Source: Parolsenella catena
Lineage (GTDB): Bacteria > Actinomycetota > Coriobacteriia > Coriobacteriales > Atopobiaceae
Reading direction: 5' to 3'
DNA: 64,000 nt
Assembly (NCBI RefSeq): GCF_003966955.1
Contig: NZ_AP019367.1
Location: 1,732,692 to 1,796,691, forward strand
The position numbers were made by a program, and so were the translations under genes. Positions 1-8,146 of the stretch are shown in pieces (position 1 is the stretch's first letter; each line of letters begins with the position of its first letter). A model generated the notes under the pieces. The model did not search any database, was not told the DNA's origin, and saw only the letters and a list, made by a program, of their open reading frames with translations.

Positions 1-55
1 GAAGGGAGCGATGCGAGCCGGAGCCCGGACGGCCCACAAGCTTCCACACATCGCT

Positions 56-118
56 AGCGCTGCAAATCGGTCACTTTAGGACCCCGTAGACCCCAGTTAG
101 TGACCGATTTGCAGCGCT
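56..118. repeat. Intergenic palindrome, family C, copy 1
   Basis: Two perfectly complementary 20-base arms (56-75 and 99-118) flank a 23-base loop. The outer part of the arm, AGCGCTGCAAA, is identical to a second element at 31962-32028, while the inner part differs with matching changes on both arms. It lies just past the 3' end of the DUF1385 gene, so it may act as a terminator or be a REP-like mobile palindrome. The first 50 bases of the window hold nothing else recognisable. Confidence 0.85.
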
Positions 119-162
119 CGCGAGATTTGGGGCGAGACAGGCGGGAAGCGTCCGCCACTTCC

Positions 163-1296
163 CTACTCCAACCCGGCCGCGAGCTCGGTGGCGCGTACGC
201 GCTCCATGGCGGCGATGGCGCACTCGAGCATGCCCTTGTCGGGGACGCGCGTGGTGAGACGCTGCATCTGAAGGCCCGGCCACAGCACGAGGCGCACGAG
301 CCACAGGTTCGGGTGCGAGCCCGCCCACTTTACCGTGACCTCGTACGACACGCCCGCCACGAGCGGCAGCAGCACAAGCCTGCTCGCGAGCACGAACGCC
401 GCGCGGCCCACGCCCGCAAGGCCCAGCGCCTCGGCCCAGCTCGCCACCGGCACGAGCGTGTTCACGAGAATGGCCACGATCATCGTCATGATGAGAAACG
501 CCGTGCCACACCGCACGTGCAGGCGACTGAAGCGCGCCGCGTTGGCCGGCGTGAGCTCAAGGCCATGCTCGAAGCAGTGGATCGTGAGGTGCTCGGCGCC
601 GTGGTAGCCAAACAGGCGGCGCATGTCCGGCATGAGGCCAATCGCCCAGATGTAGGCCACGAAGATTGCGATGCGCAGCACCGCCTCGACGAGGTTCCAT
701 GCAATCGCGTTGGTGGGCGCATAGTCTCCTACCAGCAGGTTTGCCACCGCCACGGGAATGGCCATGAACAGCGCAATGCCGAGGAGAAGCCCCAGGGCCA
801 TGGACAGGCCAAACGCCACGGGCGACATCGGCTCGGGCGAGGAGGCCGACGCGTCATCGGTGCCCGCAGGCTCGCCGCCATCCTCGGCAACCGCACGCGT
901 CTCCCCCGCCGCCACCACGGGTGACACGCGCCCAGCGGCGAGCAGGCTCGCATACGTCTCGCCCTCGTCGTCATACGCGTGGTCGCTCGCCACGCACATC
1001 GCCTTGTAGGAGAGCAGCATAGACTCCACGAACGAGACACAGCCCCGCACGATGGGAAGGCGCTGCCAGGCGGGCCGCGAGTCCGGCGCGGGCAGCTCGT
1101 GCTCTTCCACGTAGATGCGGCCGCTCGGCTCGCGCACTGCGGCGGCCCAGCTGAGCTTTCCTCGCATCATGACGCCCTCGGGAAGAGCCGATCCGCCAAT
1201 GTGGGTGGCGAACAGCTCGCCCTCCTCGCCGATGCCGTCATTGCGATGCGCCACGCGTCCCCCTGGTTGCACTCTTGATGCACGCTCGGGCGGCAT
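163..1296 (-). CDS. DUF1385 (YqhQ-like) membrane protein
   Basis: The protein has 377 residues if begun at the ATG preceded by AAGGA about 8 bases upstream; a longer in-frame reading lacks such a site. Near the N-terminus GGSALPEGVMMRG matches the start of the DUF1385 family (Bacillus YqhQ). A Ser/Pro/Glu-rich spacer is followed by several hydrophobic segments, then a conserved-looking block with YHGAEH and HVRCGTAFL and further membrane segments. In many Gram-positive genomes this gene lies near prfA and rpmE, and rpmE is close by here. The biochemical role of the family is not established. It is divergent from the next gene across about 100 bases. Confidence 0.8.
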   Translation of the reverse strand: MPPERASRVQPGGRVAHRNDGIGEEGELFATHIGGSALPEGVMMRGKLSWAAAVREPSGRIYVEEHELPAPDSRPAWQRLPIVRGCVSFVESMLLSYKAMCVASDHAYDDEGETYASLLAAGRVSPVVAAGETRAVAEDGGEPAGTDDASASSPEPMSPVAFGLSMALGLLLGIALFMAIPVAVANLLVGDYAPTNAIAWNLVEAVLRIAIFVAYIWAIGLMPDMRRLFGYHGAEHLTIHCFEHGLELTPANAARFSRLHVRCGTAFLIMTMIVAILVNTLVPVASWAEALGLAGVGRAAFVLASRLVLLPLVAGVSYEVTVKWAGSHPNLWLVRLVLWPGLQMQRLTTRVPDKGMLECAIAAMERVRATELAAGLE

Positions 1297-1396
1297 CTTC
1301 CGTATCCTTATGGGTACCCTACTACGCATGGGCCGCGGCACAAAGCGCGGCCAGACCGCACGCGCGAACTTCGCGCAGATGCCCACAGGAGGACGC

Positions 1397-2227
1397 ATGC
1401 CCAACAAGCCCGAGCCGCTGTTCATCGACGGCCATTACCACTACACGCTGAGCTCCTATGACCCCGTCGAGGCCACGCTCACCATCCCGCACCTCACAGA
1501 CGAGGAGGTGGGCTACGGCATCGCCGGCATCGTGGCCGAGCGCGGCTGGAAGGAAGACGGCCTGCCCACCGACGCCTGGGTTGCCGAGAACGTCGAGGGC
1601 CTTGGCACGCTCGACGAGCTCAAGCAGGCCGTGCGCGAGGAGCTCGAGCAGATCAACGCGCGCTACGTGGAGTCCACGAAGGGCGGGCTGTGCGCCGAGG
1701 AGCTGGCCAAGCGAGTTGAGCAGCGCGTTCCCACGGCCATCGTCGAGCGCGCGCGGGACATCGTGCGCCAGGGCTTCGAGATGCAGGCCGCCCAGAACGG
1801 CGTTGCGCTGGCGCAGCTGCTGGCAGCCTCTGGCATGAGCGAGCACGACTACGAGCACGCCGTTGACGAGGAGGCCCAGGCAATGGCCGAGCAGAACGCC
1901 GCGCTCGACGCCATCGTGGACGAGTACGCCATCTACGTTGACGAGACGGAGCTCCCCGCCATCCTCGGCCTCTCGCCCAAGGACGCCAAGACGGTGATCG
2001 ACGACGCTCGCGAGCACGGGGGCCTCGAGGAGGTCATGGCGTTTGCCCGCCGCCGCCGCGCACTTGAGGCCGTCGTGCGAGATGCCTCGTTCACCGAGGA
2101 GCACGAGACGGCCGAGCAGGCCGCCCGCCGCGTGGCCGAGATGCGCGCCCAGATGCAGACCGCGATGCCGGGCGATGAAAACGGCGGCGAGGACGAGGGC
2201 GACAAGCCGCACCTCAAGCTCGTCTAG
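1397..2227 (+). CDS. Trigger-factor C-domain-like protein lacking the ribosome-binding domain
   Basis: The protein has 276 residues; the ATG follows a strong AGGAGG. From about residue 70 to 200 the layout follows the C-terminal substrate-binding arms of trigger factor: a helix with LDELKQAVREELEQ, then a VPTAIVE helix, GVALAQLLAASGMSE, a long Ala/Glu helix ending ALDAIVDEY, and VDETEL. The usual N-terminal ribosome-docking domain is absent and no FKBP-type PPIase domain is evident. The C-terminus is acidic. The family call is from remembered pattern similarity. If right, it would be a cytosolic chaperone-like protein not bound to ribosomes in the usual way. Transcription converges with rpmE. 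Confidence 0.5.
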   Translation: MPNKPEPLFIDGHYHYTLSSYDPVEATLTIPHLTDEEVGYGIAGIVAERGWKEDGLPTDAWVAENVEGLGTLDELKQAVREELEQINARYVESTKGGLCAEELAKRVEQRVPTAIVERARDIVRQGFEMQAAQNGVALAQLLAASGMSEHDYEHAVDEEAQAMAEQNAALDAIVDEYAIYVDETELPAILGLSPKDAKTVIDDAREHGGLEEVMAFARRRRALEAVVRDASFTEEHETAEQAARRVAEMRAQMQTAMPGDENGGEDEGDKPHLKLV

Positions 2228-2269
2228 ACGCAAGTTGACATAGGCAAGCTGGCGGGGGAACCAGCCCTC

Positions 2270-2300
2270 ATGAGACAAAGGGACTGTCCCCTTGTCTCAT
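2270..2300. repeat. Intergenic palindrome, family A, copy 1
   Basis: A 31-base near-perfect palindrome with 15-base arms, one mismatch and a single central base, built on ATGAGACAA and GGGAC. It shares its sequence with the longer perfect copy at 15726-15760. It sits between the convergent ends of the trigger-factor-like gene and rpmE. Confidence 0.8.
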
Positions 2301-2310
2301 TCAAAGAAAG

Positions 2311-2341
2311 GGGCCCGCGACGCAGGTGACGTCGCGGGCCC
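2311..2341 (-). terminator. Terminator of rpmE
   Basis: A 12-base-pair GC stem (GGGCCCGCGACG and its complement) with a 7-base loop lies 20 bases past the rpmE stop. On the minus strand it is followed by CTTTCTTTGA, a broken U-tract typical of rho-independent terminators. Confidence 0.75.
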
Positions 2342-2362
2342 TTCGCTTGCTATGAGCGAGTG

Positions 2363-2800
2363 CTACTCGGCAGCGGCCTCGGTCTCGACGGCCTCGGCGG
2401 GAGCCTCGGTGGCCTCCTCGGCAGGAGCCTCAGCGGCAGCCTTGGCGGCCTCGGCAGCGGCCTTCTTCTCGTACTCGGCGGCACGCTTGGCCTTGGCAGC
2501 GGCCTTGGCCTCGCGCTCGGCCTTCTTGGCGGCGGCGAGCTCGGCAGCCTTGGCCTCACGGGCGGCCTTGGCGGCAGCGGCTTTCTCGAGCTGGGCGGCA
2601 GCGGCGCCACCGAACTTGTCGGCGAAGCGCTGGACGCGTCCACCGGTGTCGACGAGCTTCTGCTGGCCGGTGTAGAACGGGTGGCACTTGTCGCACAGGT
2701 CAACCGTCATGGAAGAGACGGTCGAACGGGTGACCCAGGTGTTGCCGCAGCTGCAACGGACGTTGCACTCGACGTAGTCGGGGTGGATACCATTCTTCAT
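2363..2800 (-). CDS. rpmE: Ribosomal protein L31 with long Ala/Lys/Glu tail
   Basis: The first 65-70 residues are a canonical zinc-type L31: [25 protein letters not shown] and [10 protein letters not shown], with the cysteines that coordinate zinc. The start ATG has AAGGAG upstream. L31 is normally about 70 residues; here it has 145, the second half being a low-complexity helix-prone stretch of Ala, Lys and Glu that becomes acidic ([13 protein letters not shown]) at the end. The tail is seen directly and its function is unknown. The gene is monocistronic, with its own promoter, a leader with two matched hairpins, and a terminator. Confidence 0.97.
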   Translation of the reverse strand: MKNGIHPDYVECNVRCSCGNTWVTRSTVSSMTVDLCDKCHPFYTGQQKLVDTGGRVQRFADKFGGAAAAQLEKAAAAKAAREAKAAELAAAKKAEREAKAAAKAKRAAEYEKKAAAEAAKAAAEAPAEEATEAPAEAVETEAAAE

Positions 2801-2823
2801 AGCAGGACTCCTTCTTGCTTCAT

Positions 2824-2894
2824 GCCTGGTTCCGACCAGGCTTTGGATGCTCCCCGGCGCATGCGTCAGGGATGCTCTGGTTCCGACCAGAGCG
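2824..2894 (-). promoter_or_regulatory. rpmE leader with two matched hairpins
   Basis: In the rpmE message leader two small hairpins occur in tandem: CTCTGGT-CGGA-ACCAGAG and GCCTGGT-CGGA-ACCAGGC. The CGGA loop and the inner five pairs are identical and the outer two pairs differ but stay paired. Candidate autoregulatory L31 leaders are known from comparative work in several bacterial groups; assignment of this one to a known class is inference. Confidence 0.6.
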
Positions 2895-2907
2895 AACAAG
2901 CTTTTGA

Positions 2908-2937
2908 ATGGTAGCATGGTCGAGGTAGCGCTGTCAC
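2908..2937 (-). promoter_or_regulatory. Likely rpmE promoter
   Basis: On the minus strand GTGACA (-35) and TACCAT (-10) are separated by 18 bases. This would start transcription near 2900 and give a leader of about 100 bases carrying the two hairpins. Confidence 0.5.
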
Positions 2938-3007
2938 GAAATTTTTGCCGTTTGCCCCGCTCACGGGGGCAAGTTCACGGCTTCACCATCGAGCATTGGA
3001 GTTCGCC

Positions 3008-3790
3008 ATGTTTCTCGCAATTGACGTCGGCAACAGCCAGACGACGATTGGCCTTATCGAGAACGGCTCGGTGGAGAGGCGCTGGCGGCTCAAGACGGAC
3101 CGCCTCGACACCTCGGACGAGCTCGACGCCGCACTGCGCTCGTTCCTCGCGCTCGACGGCATAGCGCTCGCGGACGTTCACGCGGCCGCGGTGGCCAGCG
3201 TCGTCCCCGTTCTCACGGACATGTGGCGCAACGCCCTCGCGCACGCCCTGGGTAAGGAGCCCTTCATCGTAAGCGCCGCCGAGGTGCGCGGCATCGAGGT
3301 CGCCATGCCCTACCCGTCCCAGATCGGCGCGGACCGCATCGCCGACGCCGTCGAGGCGCGGGGCACATACGGCTCACCGGCGATCGTCGTCGACTTTGGG
3401 ACGGCAACGAACATCGACGTCGTGGACGCACGCGGGCGCTACCGCGGCGGCTGCATCGCCCCAGGGCTCATGCTGTCCGCCTCCGCACTGTTCGAGAAGG
3501 CCGCCAAGCTCGCGAGCATTCCCATCGAGGTTCCGCCCGCGCCCATCGGCGACACGACGGAGCACGCGCTGCAGTCTGGCCTCGTGCTGGGCGTCGCCGC
3601 CCAGGCGGAAGGGCTCGTGGCACGCATAAAGGCGCAGCTTGCTGCCGAGGAGGGCGTCGATGGCATCGACTGCCCCGTCATTGCGACGGGTGGTCTCTCG
3701 CGCGTCATCGGCCAGGCGACGGATGTGTTCACCGCCGTCGACGTGGACCTCACGCTGCGCGGCATCTGGCGCATCTGGCAGGCACGCTAG
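3008..3790 (+). CDS. coaX: Type III pantothenate kinase
   Basis: CoaX phosphorylates pantothenate, the first step of coenzyme A synthesis, in the cytosol. The 260-residue product begins with the family's phosphate-binding motif DVGNSQTTIG, has the PYPSQIGADRIAD substrate segment, the second motif VVDFGTATNIDVV, and GGCIAPGLMLSASAL, all in the usual order and spacing. Length is normal. The ATG follows GGAG. It transcribes convergently with the biotin-ligase-like gene downstream; coaX and birA are neighbours in many Gram-positive genomes. Confidence 0.95.
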   Translation: MFLAIDVGNSQTTIGLIENGSVERRWRLKTDRLDTSDELDAALRSFLALDGIALADVHAAAVASVVPVLTDMWRNALAHALGKEPFIVSAAEVRGIEVAMPYPSQIGADRIADAVEARGTYGSPAIVVDFGTATNIDVVDARGRYRGGCIAPGLMLSASALFEKAAKLASIPIEVPPAPIGDTTEHALQSGLVLGVAAQAEGLVARIKAQLAAEEGVDGIDCPVIATGGLSRVIGQATDVFTAVDVDLTLRGIWRIWQAR

Positions 3791-3846
3791 CCAACCCGGC
3801 ATCGCGCGCACCAGCCGGACACGGCAAAGGTGCCGCGCCCCGTCCT

Positions 3847-4488
3847 CTAGCGCAGGCTGGCCTGCTCGGGAGAGACCACGAGCTCACGGCCATCGACCAG
3901 ACGCACCGTGGCGCGGCCCCAGACGTCCACGGCCGTGAGCGTTCCGGTCGCGGCAACGCGACCGTTGGGATAGACGACCTCGCACGAGCGCCCCATGAGC
4001 GCAAGGGCATCGAAGTAGTCCGAGAGCACCGGTGCCACGGGCCCGGCGGCGCCGCGGCCAGCCGAGACGTCTGCCGCCCATGCGTCAACGCGCAAGGCGA
4101 CCGCCGAGCAGACGGCATGCGCGAGCTCGCCAGACGCCATGGCGGCGAACGGGGCAAGCTCGACGCCTGCCGAGCAGACCACGAACATGCCGCCCTCGCC
4201 CGTACCGGCGCGGACACCGAGCGTACACGCCACCTGCGTCGCGTGGCCATCCTCATCTGGCACCACGACGTTGCCCGGCCAGGCAAGCGCGAGGTCGTCT
4301 CGCAGAGGACGCAGCCCCTCAAGGGCACCCAGGGCGCAGACGGGCAGAATCCCCATGTAATGGCTCATGGGCACGGCAGGACGCAGCAGCACGGCAAGAC
4401 GCAGCGTGCCGTCCTCAACCGCAATGGCGCGCTCACCCGCAGGCGCCCCGGTGCGGGCGCGCTCGATAAGCTCCTCGGCTACTCCCAT
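3847..4488 (-). CDS. Degenerate biotin-protein-ligase-like protein
   Basis: The 213-residue protein follows the C-terminal two-thirds of BirA-type ligases: LRLAVLLRP, then LAWPGNVVV where active enzymes have WPND, VACTLGV where they have the catalytic K-x-AGIL, a VVCSAGVEL strand, and an SH3-like end with VDGRELVVSPEQASLR. The GRGR-x-GR biotinyl-AMP loop is missing altogether, and the catalytic lysine appears replaced. The start ATG overlaps the end of the folP-folK gene by 10 bases, implying translational coupling. The fold assignment is inference from motif order. If correct it is unlikely to be an active ligase and may be a binding or scaffold remnant. Confidence 0.5.
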   Translation of the reverse strand: MGVAEELIERARTGAPAGERAIAVEDGTLRLAVLLRPAVPMSHYMGILPVCALGALEGLRPLRDDLALAWPGNVVVPDEDGHATQVACTLGVRAGTGEGGMFVVCSAGVELAPFAAMASGELAHAVCSAVALRVDAWAADVSAGRGAAGPVAPVLSDYFDALALMGRSCEVVYPNGRVAATGTLTAVDVWGRATVRLVDGRELVVSPEQASLR

Positions 4489-6032
4489 GAGATCTCCCCC
4501 AGGTCGGCACGGACGAGGCCAACGCGCTGCTCGCGTGGCAGCACCGAGATGCCCGCGTGGGCGAGGAAGCGCTCGGGATCGTGCATGAGGTCCTCCATGG
4601 GGACGATCACAAAGTCGCGCTCGCCCAGGCGGGGATGCGGCAGGGCCAGCTTGCGACCGGCGTGTGTCTCGCCCTCCATCCACAGCAGGTCGCAGTCGAT
4701 CGTGCGGGGACCATGGCCCTCCTGCCCGGCAGGACGCGTGCGGCCCAGCTTCTTCTCGACGCCCAGCAGCTCGTCGATGAGCACGAGCGGGGCGAGCTCG
4801 GTGCGAATCTCGGCCACGGCGTTGGCGACAGGCATGGCAATGCCGTAGGCGGGGTCCGTCTCGTAGGCGCGGCTCACGCCCGTGACGCACGTGAGCGGGA
4901 TGGCGTTGATGAGAGAGACGGCGCGCCTGAGATAGTCCAGGCGATCACCCACGTTGGAGCCCAGGGCCACGAACGCGCGGCGCGGATCGGGGTGCGCCAC
5001 GGACCAGTAGGAGTTGAGGGCCTGCGAGACGCCCGCAACGTCATGGACGCGCAGGATGCGAGTGCCGGCCTCGACGGCGGCAATGCAAACGCCAGCCGTG
5101 GCTGCATCGCGCGCCGGGGCCTCCGTGACGCCCGATACCGCGCCCACGAAGCGCTTGCGCGAGACGGCGCACATCACGGGATAGCCCATAGAGACCATCT
5201 TGGCGTTCGCGCGCTGGATGACCACGTCCTCGTCGGCAAGCTTCCCAAAGCCCGGACCCGGGTCGATGCAGATGCGGTCGCGTGAGACGCCGGCGCGCAT
5301 GAGCTCGCGCGCCTGGTCGCCGAGAAAGCCCATGACGTGGCGCATGATCGGGCCGGAGTCCGGCAGCGTGAAGCGGCGGTTGCCGCCGGCGAGCGTCACC
5401 GTGGGGCTCGTGACGCCGCGGGCGCTGCGGCGCATGACCTCGTCGAGGCGCTCCGCCGCCGCGGCGTCGGCGGCCTCGGCAGCCGTGGGCTCGTCGTGCT
5501 TCTCGGCATCGTCCTTGGCGTGCGCGGCGGCACGTGCGGCGGCGCTGGAGTCAAGTGTCACGGAGCGGCGCGGCGTGCGGCCAGAGACCTCACCGGCGTG
5601 CATGACCACGCAACCACAGTCGCTCTCGACGGCCACGCGGACCATGTCGGGGTTCGTGAAGCCCGTGACGTCGTTCACGATCGACGCGCCGAGCTTCACG
5701 GCCAGACGCGCGACCTCCGGATGGCGCGTGTCAACCGAGACGACCGCGCCGGCGTCTGCCAGCGCCCGGATGACGGGGATGACGCGCTTGGCCTCCTCGT
5801 CAGGCGAGACGGGTCGGAAGCCGGGGCGCGTGGACTCGCCGCCCACGTCGATGATGTCGGCGCCGTCGTCGAGGAGCTTCAAGCCCCACTCGATCGCGGC
5901 GTCGGGGCTGGCATGGGTGCCGCCGTCCGAGAAGGAATCGGGCGTCACGTTGAGCACGCCCATGATGCGCGGACGCGCGAGCGAAATCTCGTGTTTTCCG
6001 CAGCGCCAGGTCATCTGGTCTTCTCGAAGCAT
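4479..6032 (-). CDS. folP-folK: Dihydropteroate synthase - HPPK fusion
   Basis: One 517-residue chain carries two folate enzymes. Residues 20-345 are dihydropteroate synthase: MGVLNVTPDSFSDGG, GGESTRPG, SVDT, VNDVTG, DPGPGFGK and the C-terminal RVHDV. Residues 352-480 are 6-hydroxymethyl-7,8-dihydropterin pyrophosphokinase: FVALGSNVGD, then GPRTIDCDLL and PHPRLGERDFV. Between the VVMHAG strand and the RICIDPG strand the synthase carries about 80 extra residues (148-228), Ala-rich and charged. The ATG used has GAGAGG upstream; a longer reading adds 32 unlikely residues. The stop overlaps the next gene. Confidence 0.93.
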   Translation of the reverse strand: MLREDQMTWRCGKHEISLARPRIMGVLNVTPDSFSDGGTHASPDAAIEWGLKLLDDGADIIDVGGESTRPGFRPVSPDEEAKRVIPVIRALADAGAVVSVDTRHPEVARLAVKLGASIVNDVTGFTNPDMVRVAVESDCGCVVMHAGEVSGRTPRRSVTLDSSAAARAAAHAKDDAEKHDEPTAAEAADAAAAERLDEVMRRSARGVTSPTVTLAGGNRRFTLPDSGPIMRHVMGFLGDQARELMRAGVSRDRICIDPGPGFGKLADEDVVIQRANAKMVSMGYPVMCAVSRKRFVGAVSGVTEAPARDAATAGVCIAAVEAGTRILRVHDVAGVSQALNSYWSVAHPDPRRAFVALGSNVGDRLDYLRRAVSLINAIPLTCVTGVSRAYETDPAYGIAMPVANAVAEIRTELAPLVLIDELLGVEKKLGRTRPAGQEGHGPRTIDCDLLWMEGETHAGRKLALPHPRLGERDFVIVPMEDLMHDPERFLAHAGISVLPREQRVGLVRADLGEISWE

Positions 6033-6169
6033 AGGCACCTCTCCGTCGTGATTAGCTCTCTCGATTGTAGCGGGCAGGCAGATTCCGCGCCGTCGCGCGG
6101 AAACCCAACACAGAACGGCAAGGTACAAAAATGCCGCGGGGCGCCCCGTCGTGGCGAGGTGCTCGCCTC

Positions 6170-6197
6170 AAAAAAGGGCGGCCCCGAAAGGCCGCCC
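6170..6197 (-). terminator. Terminator of the LPQTG surface protein gene
   Basis: On the minus strand an 8-pair stem GGGCGGCC/GGCCGCCC with a 6-base loop is followed immediately by six T residues, 40 bases after the surface protein stop. It is a classic rho-independent terminator. Confidence 0.92.
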
Positions 6198-6236
6198 CAT
6201 CTAACGCAATTTTTCGAGAATCGCCCCGCGACTTCC

Positions 6237-7862
6237 CTACATCTTGCTGCGCCTGCGAGCGATCACGGAGCCGACGACAGCCGCGGCACCGGCGATCGCG
6301 ATGACGACGGAGGCCGCCATGCCGGTCGGATCGCCGGTCTGGGGCAGGGCGGTGTTGTTGCCACCGCTGGTCTTGCCGGGCAGGGCGGTGTTGTTGCCAC
6401 CGCCGGGCTTGCCGGGCAGGATCTGCAGCTTCGCGATGGGCTCGTTCTTGGTCTGGGTCTCGAAGGCCGTGTTCTCAAAGGTGGCGGTGTAGGTGCCCAC
6501 GCCCTCCTTCAGGACCGTGGCGGGAGTGGTCACCTCGTAGGAGGCCTTCACGGTCTCCTCCTCGACGTGGCTGGCGTCGCGCTTGCAGACGCGCTTGGCG
6601 GTGCAATACCAGTCATCGCCCTGCTTGGCCCAGACGTACTCGGGCTCGCCCCAGTCGTGGCCGAGCGGATCGAGATCGTCAGACCTCGTCTGATCCGCGA
6701 AGCACTCGTGCTGGAAGGTGGCGGTGTAGATGACCTTGCCCTTCTCGGTGCAGCTGGCCTCGGTCGTGGCATCGGCCTTTACGGTCTCTTCGATCGGCCA
6801 ACCGCAGTAGCCACACTTGGCGTGGCCGATGCAATACCAGCCATCCTCCCTCTGCTCCCAGACGTAGTTGTTCTGGTCGACGTAGTTGTCCTCGTACTCG
6901 CCGTCGGTGTAGTCGTGGGTGAGCATCTTGCCACCGGACCACACCTTGACGCCATCGATGGTGACGTCGGTACGACCGGTGTTGTTTGCCGATTCGCCGC
7001 CAAAGCCAAAGAGCTGCGAGCAGGTGATGTCGTCGCGCTGCGCAGTGGCAGAGCTGTCAGTGATGTTGAGGACGTACTTATAGTTCCCCATGTTGAAATC
7101 GTTGATTTTTAGCGCCTGCTTATAGTACTTCTTCATAAAGTCGAAGGGCGCCTTCGCCGAGTTGAACGTGCAGTTATTCACGTTGACGTAGATGTCATGG
7201 CTGCCCGCACTGTAATCGGTGTAGACGTTGATAACCTTGCCGCTGGCGTTGAAGGTGCAGTCGTTGAACGTCATGGTCGGCGAGCTGTACGTCCAGATGG
7301 CGTAGTCGCCGCTGGGCGCATTGAACGTCGTATTGTTGAACTCGGCGGACTCGTAGCCCCAGTAGAACGTCTTGCCGTTAACGACGCAGTCGTTAAGCAC
7401 GGTCTTGTTGGCGCGAATGAAGCCGAGGTAGTCGGCACTGCCGGAACGCATCGTCATGTTCTTGAAGGTGACGGTGCGGGCGCCGTCGAAGGAGTAGTCG
7501 CCGTTGTACTCGGTGCCAAAATTATCGGGGTTGGGAACCTTTGCACCGATGTTCCATGCGGTCTTGTCCGCGCCCGAGCCCTCGAAGGTAAGGTCCTTGT
7601 CCTTGGTGGAGCCCTCGGAGCTCACACCGTAAAGGGTGTAGTTGCCCTCGCCGAGCTTGATGGTGTCGCCGCTCTGCGCATCGGCGGTAGCGTCGGCAAG
7701 TTTATCGTAGGTTTTACCGGTGCGGGCGTTAGTGATGCTCGACTCGGCAGCCAGCGCCGGGGTGGCGCTCACGCACAGGGCGCACAGGGCGCCGATGAGC
7801 GCCGCGACTAAACGACCCACCCCCAGCTTGCGGCTCGACTCAATACCTTGCTTACGCTTCAT
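6237..7862 (-). CDS. LPQTG cell-wall-anchored beta-helix-like surface protein
   Basis: The 541-residue protein starts with a Sec signal peptide (KRKQG, hydrophobic core, cleavage near ALA-AES) and ends with LPQTG, a hydrophobic segment and RRRSKM, a sortase sorting signal. Residues 45-300 are repeated short strands rich in Asn (FKNMTM, LNDCVV, FNNTTF, FNDCTF, VNNCTF), as in right-handed parallel beta-helix adhesins or polysaccharide-binding proteins. A central part has paired CxxC (CGYCGW) and two related segments built around W-x-x-DGWYC or DDWYC. Just before LPQTG two 12-residue units LPGK..GGNNTA repeat. The ATG follows AAGGAG. The ligand is unknown. Confidence 0.88.
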   Translation of the reverse strand: MKRKQGIESSRKLGVGRLVAALIGALCALCVSATPALAAESSITNARTGKTYDKLADATADAQSGDTIKLGEGNYTLYGVSSEGSTKDKDLTFEGSGADKTAWNIGAKVPNPDNFGTEYNGDYSFDGARTVTFKNMTMRSGSADYLGFIRANKTVLNDCVVNGKTFYWGYESAEFNNTTFNAPSGDYAIWTYSSPTMTFNDCTFNASGKVINVYTDYSAGSHDIYVNVNNCTFNSAKAPFDFMKKYYKQALKINDFNMGNYKYVLNITDSSATAQRDDITCSQLFGFGGESANNTGRTDVTIDGVKVWSGGKMLTHDYTDGEYEDNYVDQNNYVWEQREDGWYCIGHAKCGYCGWPIEETVKADATTEASCTEKGKVIYTATFQHECFADQTRSDDLDPLGHDWGEPEYVWAKQGDDWYCTAKRVCKRDASHVEEETVKASYEVTTPATVLKEGVGTYTATFENTAFETQTKNEPIAKLQILPGKPGGGNNTALPGKTSGGNNTALPQTGDPTGMAASVVIAIAGAAAVVGSVIARRRSKM

Positions 7863-8146
7863 GTGGGACTCCTTACGACGCCCTCGCGCTCAACGCGCGA
7901 AGCTGCCCGTTACCGTGGCAACGGGCAGCCTATTAATCCTGCCGAATTCAACCCGGAAAGGGTTATCCGAACTAGTTAGCTCAAGACCAAATAGCGGATA
8001 CACCCATAATATGACTTTTATGCATATTTTTGGAACTTAGATTGCACATGGTCGCAATGAGTCCCTGAACGGCGGAGGCATCGGGCTCGCGGCAAGATAG
8101 AAACCCCGGTCATCGTCTGAAAGTCGCGATGATACCGCCCCAGAAT
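7863..8146 (-). promoter_or_regulatory. AT-rich leader and promoter region of the surface protein gene
   Basis: This 284-base gap between two minus-strand genes is AT-rich compared with its neighbours. On the minus strand TATTAT preceded about 18 bases upstream by TTCCAA could be a promoter (weak). The leader then forms a small AACCC/GGGTT hairpin and a strong 10-pair hairpin (GCTGCCCGTT with its complement, 7902-7929) about 40 bases before the start codon. A role in leader control is inferred only. No gene is seen here. Confidence 0.4.

Noticed and set aside
6345..6420. Short tandem repeat considered as CRISPR-like
   Set aside because: Only two units, in frame within a surface protein, without spacers.
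5337..7112. 591-codon open frame on the plus strand
   Set aside because: Antisense to folP-folK and the surface protein, crossing a strong terminator; no recognisable domain.
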